From NCBI RefSeq assembly GCF_010093595.1, contig NW_022985456.1, positions 199,344 through 250,451 on the forward strand: a stretch of DNA of 51,108 nt, written 5' to 3'. Each line of letters begins with the position of its first letter. Positions within the stretch are counted from its first letter, which is position 1. This document shows positions 34,141 through 46,525 of this stretch, in pieces. The position numbers and the translations under genes are program-made. The stretch is from Mytilinidion resinicola (taxonomy: Eukaryota > Ascomycota > Dothideomycetes > Mytilinidiales > Mytilinidiaceae). The notes beneath the pieces are model-generated. The model was not told where the DNA came from. It was given only the letters and a program-made list of their open reading frames with translations, and ran no database searches.

Positions 34141-35170
34141 CTAGGTCTTAGCTATCTACGTGATGCTAGTAAAAAACACTATTTATTCCAACTTAAGACA
34201 GCGCAATAGATTAGAAACTTTATTAATTTATAAGAGAAAAAAGTAGAGTAGAACTAGCATTCTTACGAGGCCTTGTAATTAGAGCACCCTTAAAATTACC
34301 GTCCCGCAGAAGTTGCCATTCCAACGCCGTTAGACCTCCGAAGCCACTCCACGGCAGCGCCAGCAGTCCGGAGCACGCAACGCTCGAAGATTTAACGTTG
34401 CTTTCATCTATGCATTAATATTATAAGACTTAAGAAATAGGAATTAGTATTTACACACCCTCTCCTTAGTAAAAGCACACCCGTCCAATCTCCTAACTGG
34501 CTGGACTAGCCGGGCCGACTCCTTGGAGCTTCCTCTCGAGCAAATAGGTGAGCGAGCGCAGGCGGCGATGTAGGTGGCGATGCAGGCGGGGATATGCGTT
34601 TACTAAAAAGGGGTGTATAAATACTAATTCCCTAAGAAATTAAGTATGCTTCTAGATAATAAGTTATATATAAGTAAAATTACTAGAACTAGAACTAGTA
34701 ATTATTCTAGTAATAGATACTAAAATTTAATATTATTAGTTAAATAAGATAAATCTTTAGCTTATAGCTTTAAAAGCTATTATTAGGTAGAAGTTAGTAT
34801 AATATAGTATGTAGTTAATCTACTAATTTTAGATTATTAGTAAGCCGGTATAACTTCGGTCAAATAATATAAGCTTATCTAATTCTACTAGGCTAGGTTA
34901 CCTTTTACTTCTTTCTAGGAACAACTACCTTACTTACTACTAACAACAAGCTAATACATACTTGCAAAGGTGTATACACGAAGCTTGCTGCGCGCCGATC
35001 AATAAAAACGGGTTTAATTACGCACTTTACGGGCGGGGAGGGGTACGCACTTGTAAGTTTGCTTCTACCTGCGATATAATAGCCAACAGTTTTCAAAGTA
35101 GCTGGACAAACACTTTACAAACGCGTCTAAAGCATCCGTCTTAACCTTTATATATTTACTGAATTAATTA
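34141..35170. repeat. AT-rich island, RIP-like relic
   Basis: Between about 34140 and 35170 the composition falls to strongly AT-rich, most extreme at 34600-34900 where TA, AT and TTA words dominate (for example the tandem TAGAACTAGAACTAGTA near 34684). Two GC-richer islets remain, at about 34285-34385 and 34480-34600. No frame exceeds about 60 codons. This is the usual look of a repeat destroyed by repeat-induced point mutation. I cannot name the parent element. Confidence 0.6.
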
Positions 35171-35450
35171 GTAGTTATGGTTGCTAACGTACACGCGTTG
35201 TTTAGAAGATGCTACCAATGGTGGTAATTCCGATCCGACAGGTTCGAAAATTAAGAAATCGCGACGTAACGCCCCTCGTAGTTTTCGCCGATTAGCAAGA
35301 ACTTGACCTAACTCACTTTACTAGGTTGCTTCCATCGTCTCGAATCGGGTGAACAGCAACAAGGTACGGATCCTTCATCTCACGTGACTTTCAACCGCAA
35401 GGGTGAGATCTAACTTTCGACCTGCATCAGGAAGAGCAATACTTGGTAAA

Positions 35451-37025
35451 ATGGTCTTCCAGCAAACCAACCAGCTATCCTGTCTTCTCTTGGCATACTT
35501 CCCAGGAGCTAGTCAATTGTTTGGAGCTACTCCAGGATCACCTAGAGGCGAAGCAGACGTGAGTCATTCATTTCTTCACTACAGAGCACCCTGGTCCTAC
35601 CATCTCGCTAATTCTGATAGTAGCCACTCTTCCCGAAAGAGAAAATCTCCAGACAGCGACGTTGAGGTCGAACGTCGAGCCTCTCCATCTACCCGTTTAC
35701 TACCCTCAAGCCGAGCGTCTTCCACCTCATCGACTGAGCGATCATCAGTATCATCTGGGCGAACGATCAATCCTGAGATCAAGGTATACAATGGAGTTCT
35801 CGAGGAGTCCGAAGGGGCTATCAAGGCAAAGAGTGTAAGTTGTTTGATATGGAAGTGAAGAAGCTCTATTGACCGATGACTTAGGTGACTCGACCTGACA
35901 TCCCACGCATCAGTGTCGCCAATATGCCTACTCCAGAAATGGTTCAAACGGCAAGAAGCTCAAGCACGTATACGGCAGAGAATATGATCCGCAACGAAAT
36001 CCTCCAGCGTCTCCGAGCTCTTCCAGGAGCCAAGATCCACCTATCGAATGTTCATGACCGCTCCGCCCCGTCTCTCCGCTTTAAGTTTATCTCGGAATCC
36101 GTGCTCCAAGAAGGTGTCTTCAAAGCAGACCCGGCGACGCAAATCGGCTGCCAGCAATGCCGGCCGCACATGGGCAGACACATCGGGTGCGAGTACACGA
36201 AGAAATGCGACTGTCTTGAGTATGCTTCTGTCGACGAATCCCGGCTTTCGGACGAGCAGAAGAAGGAGTACAGGATTATTCGAGAACAAGGGGGGTCGAC
36301 GATTGGACTGCCGAAGAAGTTTCCTTACTACGCGGACGCAACGAATAGGACTGGTTGCTTGGTGCCATTCTACCTCAAGTCGCGGAATCCGATCTACGAG
36401 TGCAACGATAGCTGTGCGTGTGGCGCGTTCTGTCGGAACAAGAACGTGCAGCGTGGTCGGCACGTTGAGCTGGAGATCTTCAAGACGAAAAAGAGAGGTT
36501 GGGGTAAGTACTTCCATTGGTCATTGGTTGTAGTAACTACATATACTGACTTCAACAGGCCTCCGCGCCAAACAAGACCTCCGCGAAGGCGAATTCATCG
36601 ACACATACCGCGGTGAGATCATCACAGACGAAGAAGCCACCCGTCGTGAGGAGAGCGGAGGTAAGGCGAAGGCGAGCTACCTCTACTCCCTGGACAAGTT
36701 CGCAGAATCGGAAGGGCTATCTCAGGAAGAGCTCTACGTCATCGACGGAGAATACATGGGTGGACCGATCAAGTTTATGAACCACTCCTGCGAGCCGAAT
36801 TGCAGACAGTACACTGTCTCTTACAATAAGCATGATTGTAAAGTTTACGATATCGCGATCTTCGCCTGTCGCGATATCCCAGCGATGGAGGAGCTCACCT
36901 TTGACTATCTGGATAAGGACGAGGAGGAGGAGAATGAAGAAGATGCGGAGTCTTCACAGCCTAGTCAAGAATCGGTGCCGTGTCTTTGTGGTGCGAAGAA
37001 GTGCCGGAAGTGGCTGTGGACTTGA
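35451..37025 (+). CDS. Histone H3 lysine-9 methyltransferase (SUV39/Clr4/DIM-5 type)
   Basis: Three exons, 35451-35834, 35885-36503 and 36559-37025; 489 residues with the start used here. The family methylates H3K9 to seed heterochromatin and, in Neurospora, DNA methylation of RIP-mutated repeats. The pre-SET region (about residues 217-315) has nine cysteines in the Zn3Cys9 pattern (CQQC...C...CDC and ECNDSCACGAFC). The SET domain shows RGWGLRA, EYMGGPIKFMNHSCEPNC and ELTFDY. Post-SET CLCGAKKCRKW completes the zinc-bound active site. No chromodomain is seen. The N-terminal 128 residues are Ser/Arg-rich and less certain: the first ATG lies within an intron-like stretch (GTAAAATGG ... CCCAG), so the true start may differ. 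Confidence 0.9.
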
Positions 37026-40022
37026 AGCTTAACGGCATGGCAGCGATAGATGGCATACTGGATATGGTGGGCACGACTATATCTTGATCTGAAGGAGGAT
37101 TCAGACACCTATCAATTGGAGGTGTGCATACTGGATTGCTTTTCTTTCTTGCTTTTTCATTTTCTCTCTCATCTTATTGGTCGCATCTCCTTAGCTCACG
37201 ACAAAATGAACACTCTCGGGACTTATTGACTGGTTGAATCAAAAAAGGCACCTACTTATGAAATAGATGAAGCGCAGTGCATCAACTCAGCAGAATCAAC
37301 CTTGGAACCGAGCAGCCTCAAGAGCTGATAATAACAGTCAGCAAGCTATGCGATCCAAAGCAATAGCCCCTGACCAAACAAGCTCCTAGGCCAGGCCGCA
37401 AGGGGATGACACATCGCCGCAACGACTATACCGCGTTGCGCTAAAAGGAGACTCCCTGGGCCACGGCCACAGTCCTCGTTGCTATTATGTCCATACCGCC
37501 ACAAACCAATCTACACTCGCCATGGCCACCTGTTTATTCTGGAATTGCTCTAGACGGGCCGCGCGGCAGGATCCGCAGGGTATCGCCGATGTAACTCGCA
37601 TATCAGGCACTTCGTCGACGTTTAGTCAAGACTACAGGGGGGGTTTGCTATATTGGATTCCAGATATTGCGTTCCATGCTCTGGCGAATGACACCACGGT
37701 GAATTAGCATGCGTGGTTGGAGATGGAACGGCTATTCGCTAGAGATGTGTGGAGGTTGAGGCTTGGTCGGAATAGCTAACGGGCGGGAGTGTGGTTCGGG
37801 ATATTGCTTGAGACTATGTATAGACGACGTCCAGTAGGCGAAGACGAGGGCCTTCGGTAAGTAGAAACCAGGATTAGTGGCCTCGAAGTAGACATTCAAC
37901 TGTGACCCTTAGAAAATGGCACGGTATGAGACGTATGCGGAGCTGAGACGACATCTTCGACACTGTATGACACAGCCACTTGCACAATCATGTTTCTTTG
38001 CGACCGGAACATGTCGTAAATCGCGACCGTGGTCGGTGTACACGTCAATAGTATCAAGGTGTGCTGCCTAGAGGCCGTCCTTGGGAAACATATGAACCCC
38101 AACATGATTTCCAATGTTACCCCTCAGTCCATGTAAACCACTCCGGGAAATCACTACCCGCTAACTATTTTGAGTTGCGTATTAACTGGTTCATAGGTCC
38201 AATAAGGGATGAGTAGTTGGGAAGCTGGAAACTGATACTTGCGTGGGGTGGTCAATTGCTCATGATCGTGCCATTGAATTACCGAACAATTGATGATGAC
38301 GTCTTTGGAATTAATTGCAACTACAAGGCCTTGATACTTCACGCTGCCTACCAATTCTTGGAGCGCCGGTGTGTTGCCCACTCGCGCCCAGAGAATCACG
38401 AGACGGGTTGATACGGATGGCAATGGGGCGTTGTGCCGGCTTCAGGGGACGTTGGGCTGGTCGGCTCCGAGTCATTACGACCGCCGCGGGGACATTCCAT
38501 ATGTAATTTTACGCCTTTTGGCCGTGCAGTGAAGCTGTGAATATGGTCATGCCACATGTGAAAAGCTCTGAGGGGGCTCTCAAAGGAGCTGTAGGCGCTG
38601 CAGCCGCGATTAGGGTGCTCTATCAGAGTGCTCGTGCTGTCGACATGACGATGGAGCGGAGGGGCCGGCGAGGCACTGCAAGACCCGTGGGACGGGCAAG
38701 ACAGCGTAGGCTATATACGGCGGATGCACCCATAAGCAGCCGCGCAAGAGCAATTCACTGGGCCTCGGGCGTGCGTGCAGGCGTCCACGGTTGGGGGGTG
38801 GTGTGGGCGTTGGTAATGCCGACGGGCTGGGGGAGCAAATGGTCTTCGGAAGTGCTAGACAGGCGCGCGAATTTCATTTTTGCAGACCGTTGGCTCCATT
38901 TCTCGACTTTTCTCTTGCACTCCCGCCCACGCCCATCCCGTGTGCTCTTCGTCAACCAACTCGCCTCTGCTCGAGACGAGATCGCACAAAGCAGGTCGCC
39001 CGTCATCCGAGCCGTTGCGGACACGTCCTCGCCCGCTCGTCGCCGCCCCAGCGCAGCCGTGACTCGATTGTCGTGCCTGGAGTACCGCACCTCGTCTTCT
39101 CCTCACCACCCTCCACCACAAACCATCTCACCCACCCGCTCCGCTGCCTCGACCCCGCGAGCTTCGTCGCCGCTCATCGAGCCGTCGCTGTGCATCTGCT
39201 ACTGGAAAAATTCCTAGAGAAGGTCAGTCTCGTTCACCGTGTCGCGCACGCTGCAAGCCGCCTACCAAACTGCTTGCTGGCCCGCTCTCCACACGGAAAA
39301 TCATCTTCATCGACTGCTCGCGCCCAGGCACCGACTGCCAGTTTGCTCGCACCGACTGGCTGCCATGGACCTGCTCGCGAGCTCTGTGTGGCGGCGTGTC
39401 GGTACATATCAGACGGCAGTCGGCAGAGGCCATCCCGCACAATATATTCCCCAATCCGCGCAATTCCTCGTTTATTTTCTCTACAAATCCCCAGCTCCTA
39501 TTTCCGAGCGTCCTTAGACCCACTCGACCTGGGCAACGCCCTCGAGCTCGCATCACTACATCTCCCCACTGTGTCTCCCGACGTCGTCGCTAACTCGGAG
39601 CTCACCCAGACATCCTAATAGCCCAGCTTAGCCTCGACGCGTTACGAGTCGAGAACAAGAGGCCCGCGTAGCTTGCTCAGCTTCCACCAAGCTTCCTTGC
39701 GCACCCCGACTCTCTCACCTCTTCCCCGCCTTCGAGACCGGACTCGCCCGTCTACGCCAACCATAGCCATCGGTAGACCAGCATACACTGTCTTTACAAA
39801 CAGATAGCTACCGTTCAAACCAACGCATACTGGTGATCACGGAGTCCTCTGTGCGGAGAGGTTCTGAGAACGCTCCTCTCCGGACGTTGAACCTTCGCGC
39901 ATCTGCGTTGGTAGACACCCTCAGTGCTCCCGCCAGGGACCACTAGACCTTGAAACGGTCGCCTCTCTGAAAGAACTTAGCCTTCCTAGGTTGTTCCAAG
40001 CAAGAGAGCATCACGCTGCGAA
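37026..40022. other. 3-kb gene-free region, probable promoter and long leader of LARP1
   Basis: No supportable gene. Long frames at 38537-39217 and 38791-39618 overlap one another and translate to Ser/Arg/Pro-rich sequence without domains. From about 38880 to 40020 the plus strand is rich in C and T with short CCACC and CTCC runs, which suits a long 5' leader of the gene at 40023. The part before 38500 looks like plain intergenic DNA. Confidence 0.45.
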
Positions 40023-43000
40023 ATGGCTACCCCAGCCAAGCGATCGGGCGGCGACGCCCCAACCGCAGCTCCATTCTCATACGCCCAGGCCGCGAAAGGT
40101 CTAAAATCTTCATCGACTTCTGCCGGAGCTCCAAGCAAGCCCACATCGGGAGCCGTCACCCCTGCGAAGGACTCCGCTTCTGGTCCCGCCTCAATTTCGA
40201 CGGCGCCTTCAGGCATGAGCTGGGCGGACGATACCGAGGACGGAGTTCCTACCGAGAAAGAGTCGGATACTGCATCCACTGTCCGTGGACCTGAGACCAA
40301 TGCCATGCCGCTTGCCTCGAAGCACAACCTCCCCACACAGGAAAAGCCTGCGTCCAGCGTCTCTTCTCCTGACTTTGGCGCGTCCTCTGCCTCGACCCTC
40401 CTCAAGGACGACGATGTGTCATCATTGCCCAACGCCTCTTCAGAATCCACTTGGGACAGCAAGTCGCAGACTTCGAATACGGCCGACAAAGCGGCAGAAT
40501 CCAAGGAGAACACCATGGAGAAACCAAAAAAGAGCAAGGACGTAGAGAAGGCACCGCCCAAGTCGCTTCAAGAGGCGCCCATACCGATGGTGAATATCTG
40601 GAAAAAGAGGGCAGACGAAGCTGCGAAGGCCAAGGCCGCTGTACAGCCTAGTCCTGCGAAGAATGCTATCTCCTCGAATCAGACTCCCGTGAATGGGACT
40701 GGTCCTAGTCATCACGGCGGGCCTAACGGAGTATCACGAAGCGAGCCTAAGAAGAAAGGAAAGACTCCTTTCGGAGGCGATGATGCAGATGCGACAGCCA
40801 CACCGAGAGAAAAGAGGCACAATCTTGATGGCAAGCCTCGAGACGATGATAAATCTGGCCAAGGTCGACGGGATGCGAGACCGGATCTGGACATGGACAA
40901 GTCGAAGAAGAATGCTAGGAGTCGAGCGCCCGAAAAGGACAGCAGAGCGACAGCAGCGACTTTACCACCTCCAGTCCGGGATCAAGAGTCGTGGCCTACA
41001 CCTGAAAGCGCTTTGGACGAAGGGAGGAAGAAATCCCTAGACAAGAATCCTAAAGTAGAGAAGGAGCGCACCCAGACTAGCTCTTCGAAGCCACATGGCA
41101 AGCAGGAGTGGGTTCCAGTACCCTACACGCCCACTGTGCTATTTACCACCCCCATTCCGAATACCTCGTCTGGTCGGAGGGGAGGCCGAGGTGGAGGTCG
41201 TGGAAACGCTCAAGGAGGTGGTCGCGGAGGACCAGGTGGCGCGAATGGAACCGGTGCAGACAGAGACGCATCCGCTCCTACCTCGTTACCCAACGGCGAT
41301 CACTCAAGACGAGGCAGGCCTGATGGCGCGGCTCGCGATCTATCTCCGAGCAAAGGGAAGAGAACAGGCAGTACCGGATCACCATCTTGGAGGGATAACA
41401 AGTCTGCACCAGCTGCTGGCGACAAGGCAGTGAAGTCTACATCAGCAGTAGATCCCGATATGGCATCTAGGAGAGCGTCGATCATGGATGACGGTACGAC
41501 TAGCCAACAGCCTGTGGGACAGAACAACCCCAATGCTCGTCCTTATCAGCCAAATCGACCCAAGCAGGGTCGAAAATTCGACGGACCAGCTCCCACCGCC
41601 GAGAGGAGGAAGGATGGAGACATCCTATCACCCACGAAGGACAACGCGTCGAACTTTTTCAGCCGCCGAACATCAAATGCCACGCAGCTAGAAGGTAAGC
41701 AGAGTTTTCTGCACTTGTCAATTCTCATTCATGTGCTTGCACATCAATATACTAATTGCACTGCTTCAGAAGATGGTGAGAAGCGCTCCACGAACGCCGA
41801 AGGCCAAGCTTCTCAATCCAAGGCTCCAAATGGCGATCGTCGGCCTGGCCAGTACAACTCGTTCTCCGGTCGTGACCGCCCGGATCGAGGTCGCGGTGGC
41901 ATACGTGGCGGCCGAGGTGGGAACCACGGTTTCCAGACTCCACACCACCCAAACAACCACCACTTTACTAATGGCAACTCTCAACCTCTTCAAGGTTCCA
42001 CACCGTTTCCTTTAGCTAGGTCTCCAACCACATTCCACCCCGAACAGCAAAATTACTTCGTCCCCATGACTCAACAGTCCCGCAACTACAGAGGCAACGG
42101 GCCTCGTTCACAGTCGGTCACCTCAGACACCTTCTATGGAAGAGTGCCCAGTGGATATCCTGGTGGCCCGCAGCCGCTTGCGCCTATCCAAACATACATG
42201 GGGCAGATGTATGACTATCCGGTGATGCAACATCCGATGAGCGCGGTGCCCTACAGTCCTTCGTATGGCGACCCAAACCAACAACTGCTCACCATGGTTT
42301 CGCTTCAGATGTAAATTTCCTGTCTCCTTTCACACCCGTTTGCTGTCTCCCTTCACACCCGTTTCCCGTCTCCCTTCGCACTCGGTCTCACTAACGCAAT
42401 ACAGCGAGTACTATTTCTCCGTCGACAATCTCTGTAAGGATATGTTCCTACGGAAGCACATGGACTCCAAAGGATTCGTGTTCCTCAGCGTCATAGCCAA
42501 CTTCAACCGCATGAAAGCCTTGACACCTGATCTGGAAATGATTAGGCTGGTCTGCTACAACTCGCCGACCGTCGAGTTCCGGGTTGGCGTCGACGGAAAA
42601 GACAGGCTCCGTCGTCGCGACGGCTGGAAACAGTTCGTTCTTAATATGCTAGAGCGTGACCCTACGGCCCAAAATGATGGATCGATAGAGTTGCACAATC
42701 CACCAGTGCCACACCCTCAAGGTTTTGACCACTTTGGCCCACGATATCCTAGCATGCCGGCAGGATCGCCTACGAGTCCCGGACCATTATCCGCCGAGGG
42801 AACCTTCCAGCACTTGAATGGTATTTACCCTAGCGCGTCAGCCACCTCTGCAGTATTGGAGAATGGTGTCAACGGATTCGTGCCTGAATTTGTACCTGCC
42901 ACAGCTGCCGAAATGCCGAATGGGAATAGTGCCTCACCTTCAAACGAAAATTCTGAACCGCTGAAGTCAGTCCTCAATGGGGATGCAGACTCTTTCTCTG

Positions 43001-43831
43001 ATGAACAGACGGCGGGACTGAGTGTTATCGTTCGGAAACAAGAACCCAAGCAGTTCTCGGACCACTCCCCTCCTCCCTCCAGAACGTTCTCGAACGGCTC
43101 AATCGACAGCCGAAACGGTGTTCCTGAAGAAGTCTCGAAGTCAGAAAACGGTCATGCCAGCCTCCACGTCAACGGAACTGGTCCTTCTCAGGTAAGGTGA
43201 GCCGTAGGCGATGGGAAACGCTTGATGGCAGGACTCTTGCTGATGCCATCGGGTTTCTAGATGTGATGGTACCAAAAAAAATGAAATCCAAAGGTCAGCA
43301 AGTCCATTTTTGCCAACCACAGCTCAAACCCCGAATCCTGTTCGTCTATTTTGGGTCAAAGATATGGACACACCTGTTGAGTCGCTCCCGCTTGATGCGA
43401 CTCACGAGTCTTACGCCCACCTTCGTTCAAAAGCGCTCGACCATCGCAACAACGCCCCCACCGGTAATTGCCCGTACGACATGGATGTTCTTTATCAGTT
43501 CTGGTCCCATTTTCTTATTCGTAATTTCAACACTCGAATGTACGACGAATTCCGCCGTTTTGCCTTTGAGGATGCTGCACAAAATCTGTCGGATGTTGGC
43601 TTGAGAAACCTCATCAAGTTCTATGGGGAATCTCTTTCGAGCGAAACTACGATTCGTACGCGCATTGCTCGTCACTACGTGGATCTGGTCAAGCTGGAAA
43701 ATGCGGACGCCAGCCGACCTGCCTTGATACAACTTCGGTCGGCGTGGAGGAATGGTGCGTTGAACTTGAAGAATCGGAAGAGGATCAGCGACTTCATCGA
43801 CGACGAGCTTCGGAGCTTGCTTGAGAACTAA
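40023..43831 (+). CDS. LARP1-type La-domain RNA-binding protein
   Basis: Four exons, 40023-41694, 41770-42310, 42405-43196 and 43261-43831; 1191 residues. LARP1/Slr1 proteins bind mRNA, in animals the 5'TOP leader and cap, and tune stability and translation. The first 700 residues are disordered and Ser/Pro/Lys-rich with two Arg/Gly boxes (GGRGGGRGNAQGGGRGG near 385 and GRGGIRGGRGG near 625). The La motif is at about 737-830: IEYYFSVDNLCKDMFLRKHMD, GFVFLSVIANFNRMK, with RRRDGWKQFVL after it. The C-terminus carries DM15-like repeats (YQFWSHFLIRNFNTRMYDEFRRFAFEDA, GLRNLIKFYGESL), the LARP1 hallmark. The third donor is GTGAGC at 43197, the one that joins in frame to DGTKKNEIQ. Intron 1 (75 nt) has no in-frame stop. 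Confidence 0.93.
42311..42404 (+). repeat. Pyrimidine-rich 23-bp triple repeat inside LARP1 intron 2
   Basis: Almost the whole 94-nt intron consists of three imperfect tandem copies of CTGTCTCCCTTCACACCCG followed by TTT-, starting near 42319. A CTAAC branch site and the ACAG acceptor follow. The tract lies directly before the exon that starts the La motif. Confidence 0.8.
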
Positions 43832-44877
43832 AGGCGCGTCTAACTCGAGATTTCGATGATGTTTGCAAGCGTTCTGTGTTGAAGATTCTTCGGTTCACTT
43901 CACCCTCCCCGTAATATCTGCTTTCAGCCTCCATTTTGTTTGGTCTCTGGGTAATACCTGCTGATGCAGGGTCACTTTCCTTCTCTCGGGTAGTTTTTAG
44001 GGGTATATCATGTCTTTCAAAAAGTTTTGAGTCGGCGTCAGTTACACGGCATGGGAGGGTTGCATCATTTCTTATTCCTCCATGAAAATAGACTTCCTTG
44101 GGTCGACAATCCTATTTGCGATGCCGCTTTTCGACGAAATACCTGAGCTTGGAAAGCCGCAGTGGGTTGCTTCGCAAGAGGACACGGCTGGGAGGTGGCA
44201 TAGTGGCGCCTTGTTTCTGTTCTCATGACCCACTTCACCCTCTCTCTCTCTTCTACGATTGCATTGTCCTGCATGGCGGCGTTGTATGCTTCAAGATTGT
44301 GTTCTTCTGTTTGTTTGCGTCTGCACACGCCTGGACTCTCTGCTTTGTCAAGCAAGCTCTGCTGGGCTGCACTGGCCCGTAAATACAAAAAATGTTCGCT
44401 GCGTGTCTTTCTTCTGCTTCCTGTAGAACTACAAAAATATCAAATCGGTAGCAGCTGGAATTGCTAGAGTTACAGCCCTTAGCCGTGGGCCTACCTGCAC
44501 ACCGTATACCGCGAAGCCAGATTGACTCGACATCGCCTCTCGCCATCTATATGCTACTGAAAGAGCCGGCACAGTACAAAGCGCGGTATTTTGGGCAACG
44601 ACTACGAGTTTGCTAAGTCACGCTTCGTATAGAAAATCTAAAATACCAGAGACCACGCTCAGCATTGGATTTCGCAGACTGATTTCGACTCTGTAGATTG
44701 ATCTCAACACGCTCCAGCCACGGATCTGCATGGCATCTTCCACGTGATGTGCGGCGATTGGCGGCGCCGATCCCGAGGTGACGCATCCCGCCTTCGCCAC
44801 CTCGCACCTCCTTCTACCTTCCCCACACTCTCCTCGTCTTCTTCATCACGAAAGAAGACAGGCCGTAAAACTTCATC
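43832..44877. other. Intergenic spacer, no gene seen
   Basis: About 1 kb between LARP1 and the next plus-strand gene. Short frames on both strands are unsupported. The last 150 bp are C/T-rich leader sequence (TCCTCGTCTTCTTCATCACG). Confidence 0.5.
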
Positions 44878-46278
44878 ATGGCCTCCGTGGCCCACCTCCA
44901 CAAGCTGCTGGCTAAGAATGCGAAAGTGTTCAAGTAAGTTGACGATTAGCCTGATACAGATAACTACGACGGAACGCTGACTCTCTGCAGAGCAGCCTGG
45001 AAGCATACTGCGCGTCTTATACAGAACCAACTCCCGCCTTCTCTCAGGACTTCGCAAGCCGAACTACAACCGATCCTTGCACGACATGTCCCGCGTCAAC
45101 CCATCAACCGCATTGCCTACCTCAAGCAGAGTAAAGGAAGATGGTATACCACCCATAACACTATCAATGCTGCTGTCCGACGATTCACTACTGCTGCGTC
45201 CCGCTCTGGAGCTGAACACGGCTGTGTCGCATTGCCGAAATCGAGGATTGGAGCAGCTGTCTATGGCCTTCCGGGACGCGCTCCGTTTGCCTCGACCCTT
45301 CGCCCCAACTTGACAGGAGGAGCCCTCAATCGCACCGCAGGGGGATACGCATTCGGCGCGGGTCAAGCAGGATCTGCGCGATTCTTCTCCCATTCACCTG
45401 CTGCTCCTGCACAAGTTGTGCAGAACGTCTCGCAGGCCGTGCGAGCCTTCATGATCTCGGGCCAGAAAGCCCAATTCGATGGCACCCATCCCCACAATGG
45501 CGAGAAGCGATACAAGTCGGTTACTGCTCTCCAAGCACAAGTGAATCGAAGGGCAAACAAGCTTCCCAAGGCTACGCCAGGCTCATTCATTGATTTCAAT
45601 GTCAACCCTACCATCACCGCGTTCACACCGTTGAGTGCCGTCACCGGCTTCTCCTCAATCTCGTGTGAGAAGCAAAACCTCAATAGCGAGGGACTTCTCG
45701 ACATCCTCTCTGTTGATTTCTCAAGGGCTCTCAAGGAACTCGCGGCTGTTCTCAATGACTTGAAGCGACTATCGGGCCTCGGGGATCTACCAATATCTTA
45801 CCACTCGTCTAGTATTAGGGTCTATTTCCCTGGCTGTGATGCCGGAACTGTGGAGAAGATATGCGATGAACTAGGTGTTCAGCGTGGAGTCGTCCGCCAG
45901 GACGAAGATTTTGATGCCTACGTAGGCACCGAGATTGCTCTGCTTTTCCCCTTTGCTCCTAGCAGAACACCTTCAGAAAGTTCATTCTTCGCAAAACCGG
46001 TATCTGGAAGACAAGATCCGATTGACTGGCGCCACATGATGACACCAGAGCATAGGATGACGCCAGACCAATACTCAACGCACTCGGAAGATGGAATGGA
46101 CTTTGAAGACCTCGCCGAGGGAAACCCGTGGCTTTCATCGCCGTCTGGATATGAGAGTTTGCATACCAGTGAAGCTGAGGAATCAGGGGACCTCCATACC
46201 CCATTGGAGTACCAAGGGATCGAGGGTATATATCGATTCATGGAGCATTGCGAATCTGCTCGCGTGTTCACAAGGTGA
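44878..46278 (+). CDS. Conserved fungal protein of unknown role (annotated in some fungi as casein kinase II beta-2-like)
   Basis: Two exons, 44878-44933 and 44991-46278; 447 residues. The N-terminus is basic and amphipathic (MASVAHLHKLLAKNAKVFKAAWKHTARL), followed by ILARHVPRQPINRIAYLKQSKGRWYTTH and a Gly/Ala-rich RFFSHSP segment, a pattern that suggests mitochondrial import. The middle (PGSFIDFNVNPTITAFTP ... LDILSVDFSRALKELAAVLNDLKRLSGLGDLPISY) is probably the folded part. The C-terminal third is acidic and Ser-rich. From memory, fungal homologues carry the label casein kinase II beta 2 subunit, but I see no CK2-beta zinc-finger cysteines, so I would not adopt that function. The splice is in phase 2 with consensus sites. 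Confidence 0.75.
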
Positions 46279-46525
46279 TGTGGGGATTTGGCGCGTATTG
46301 ATATGGATTTATGCTTGGTTTATATGGACGTCTGACCAGTGTCACCCATTGATCACAATTTCCTTTGTTATTGTATGACGGTCGTCTTCGTCGATCGCTG
46401 AAGCGCCTCTAGATGTAGTCAATACACTTAGTTGAAATTGATACTCGACATCTTAGACACATGGGAAGCGCTTGAACCAAATACTGTCCACAGGCTTCAT
46501 AACAGCAGTGCGAATAGCCTCGAAA

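Noticed and set aside
38537..39618. Overlapping 226- and 275-codon plus-strand frames
   Set aside because: Mutually overlapping, low-complexity and in the C/T-rich stretch before LARP1; better explained as leader or promoter.
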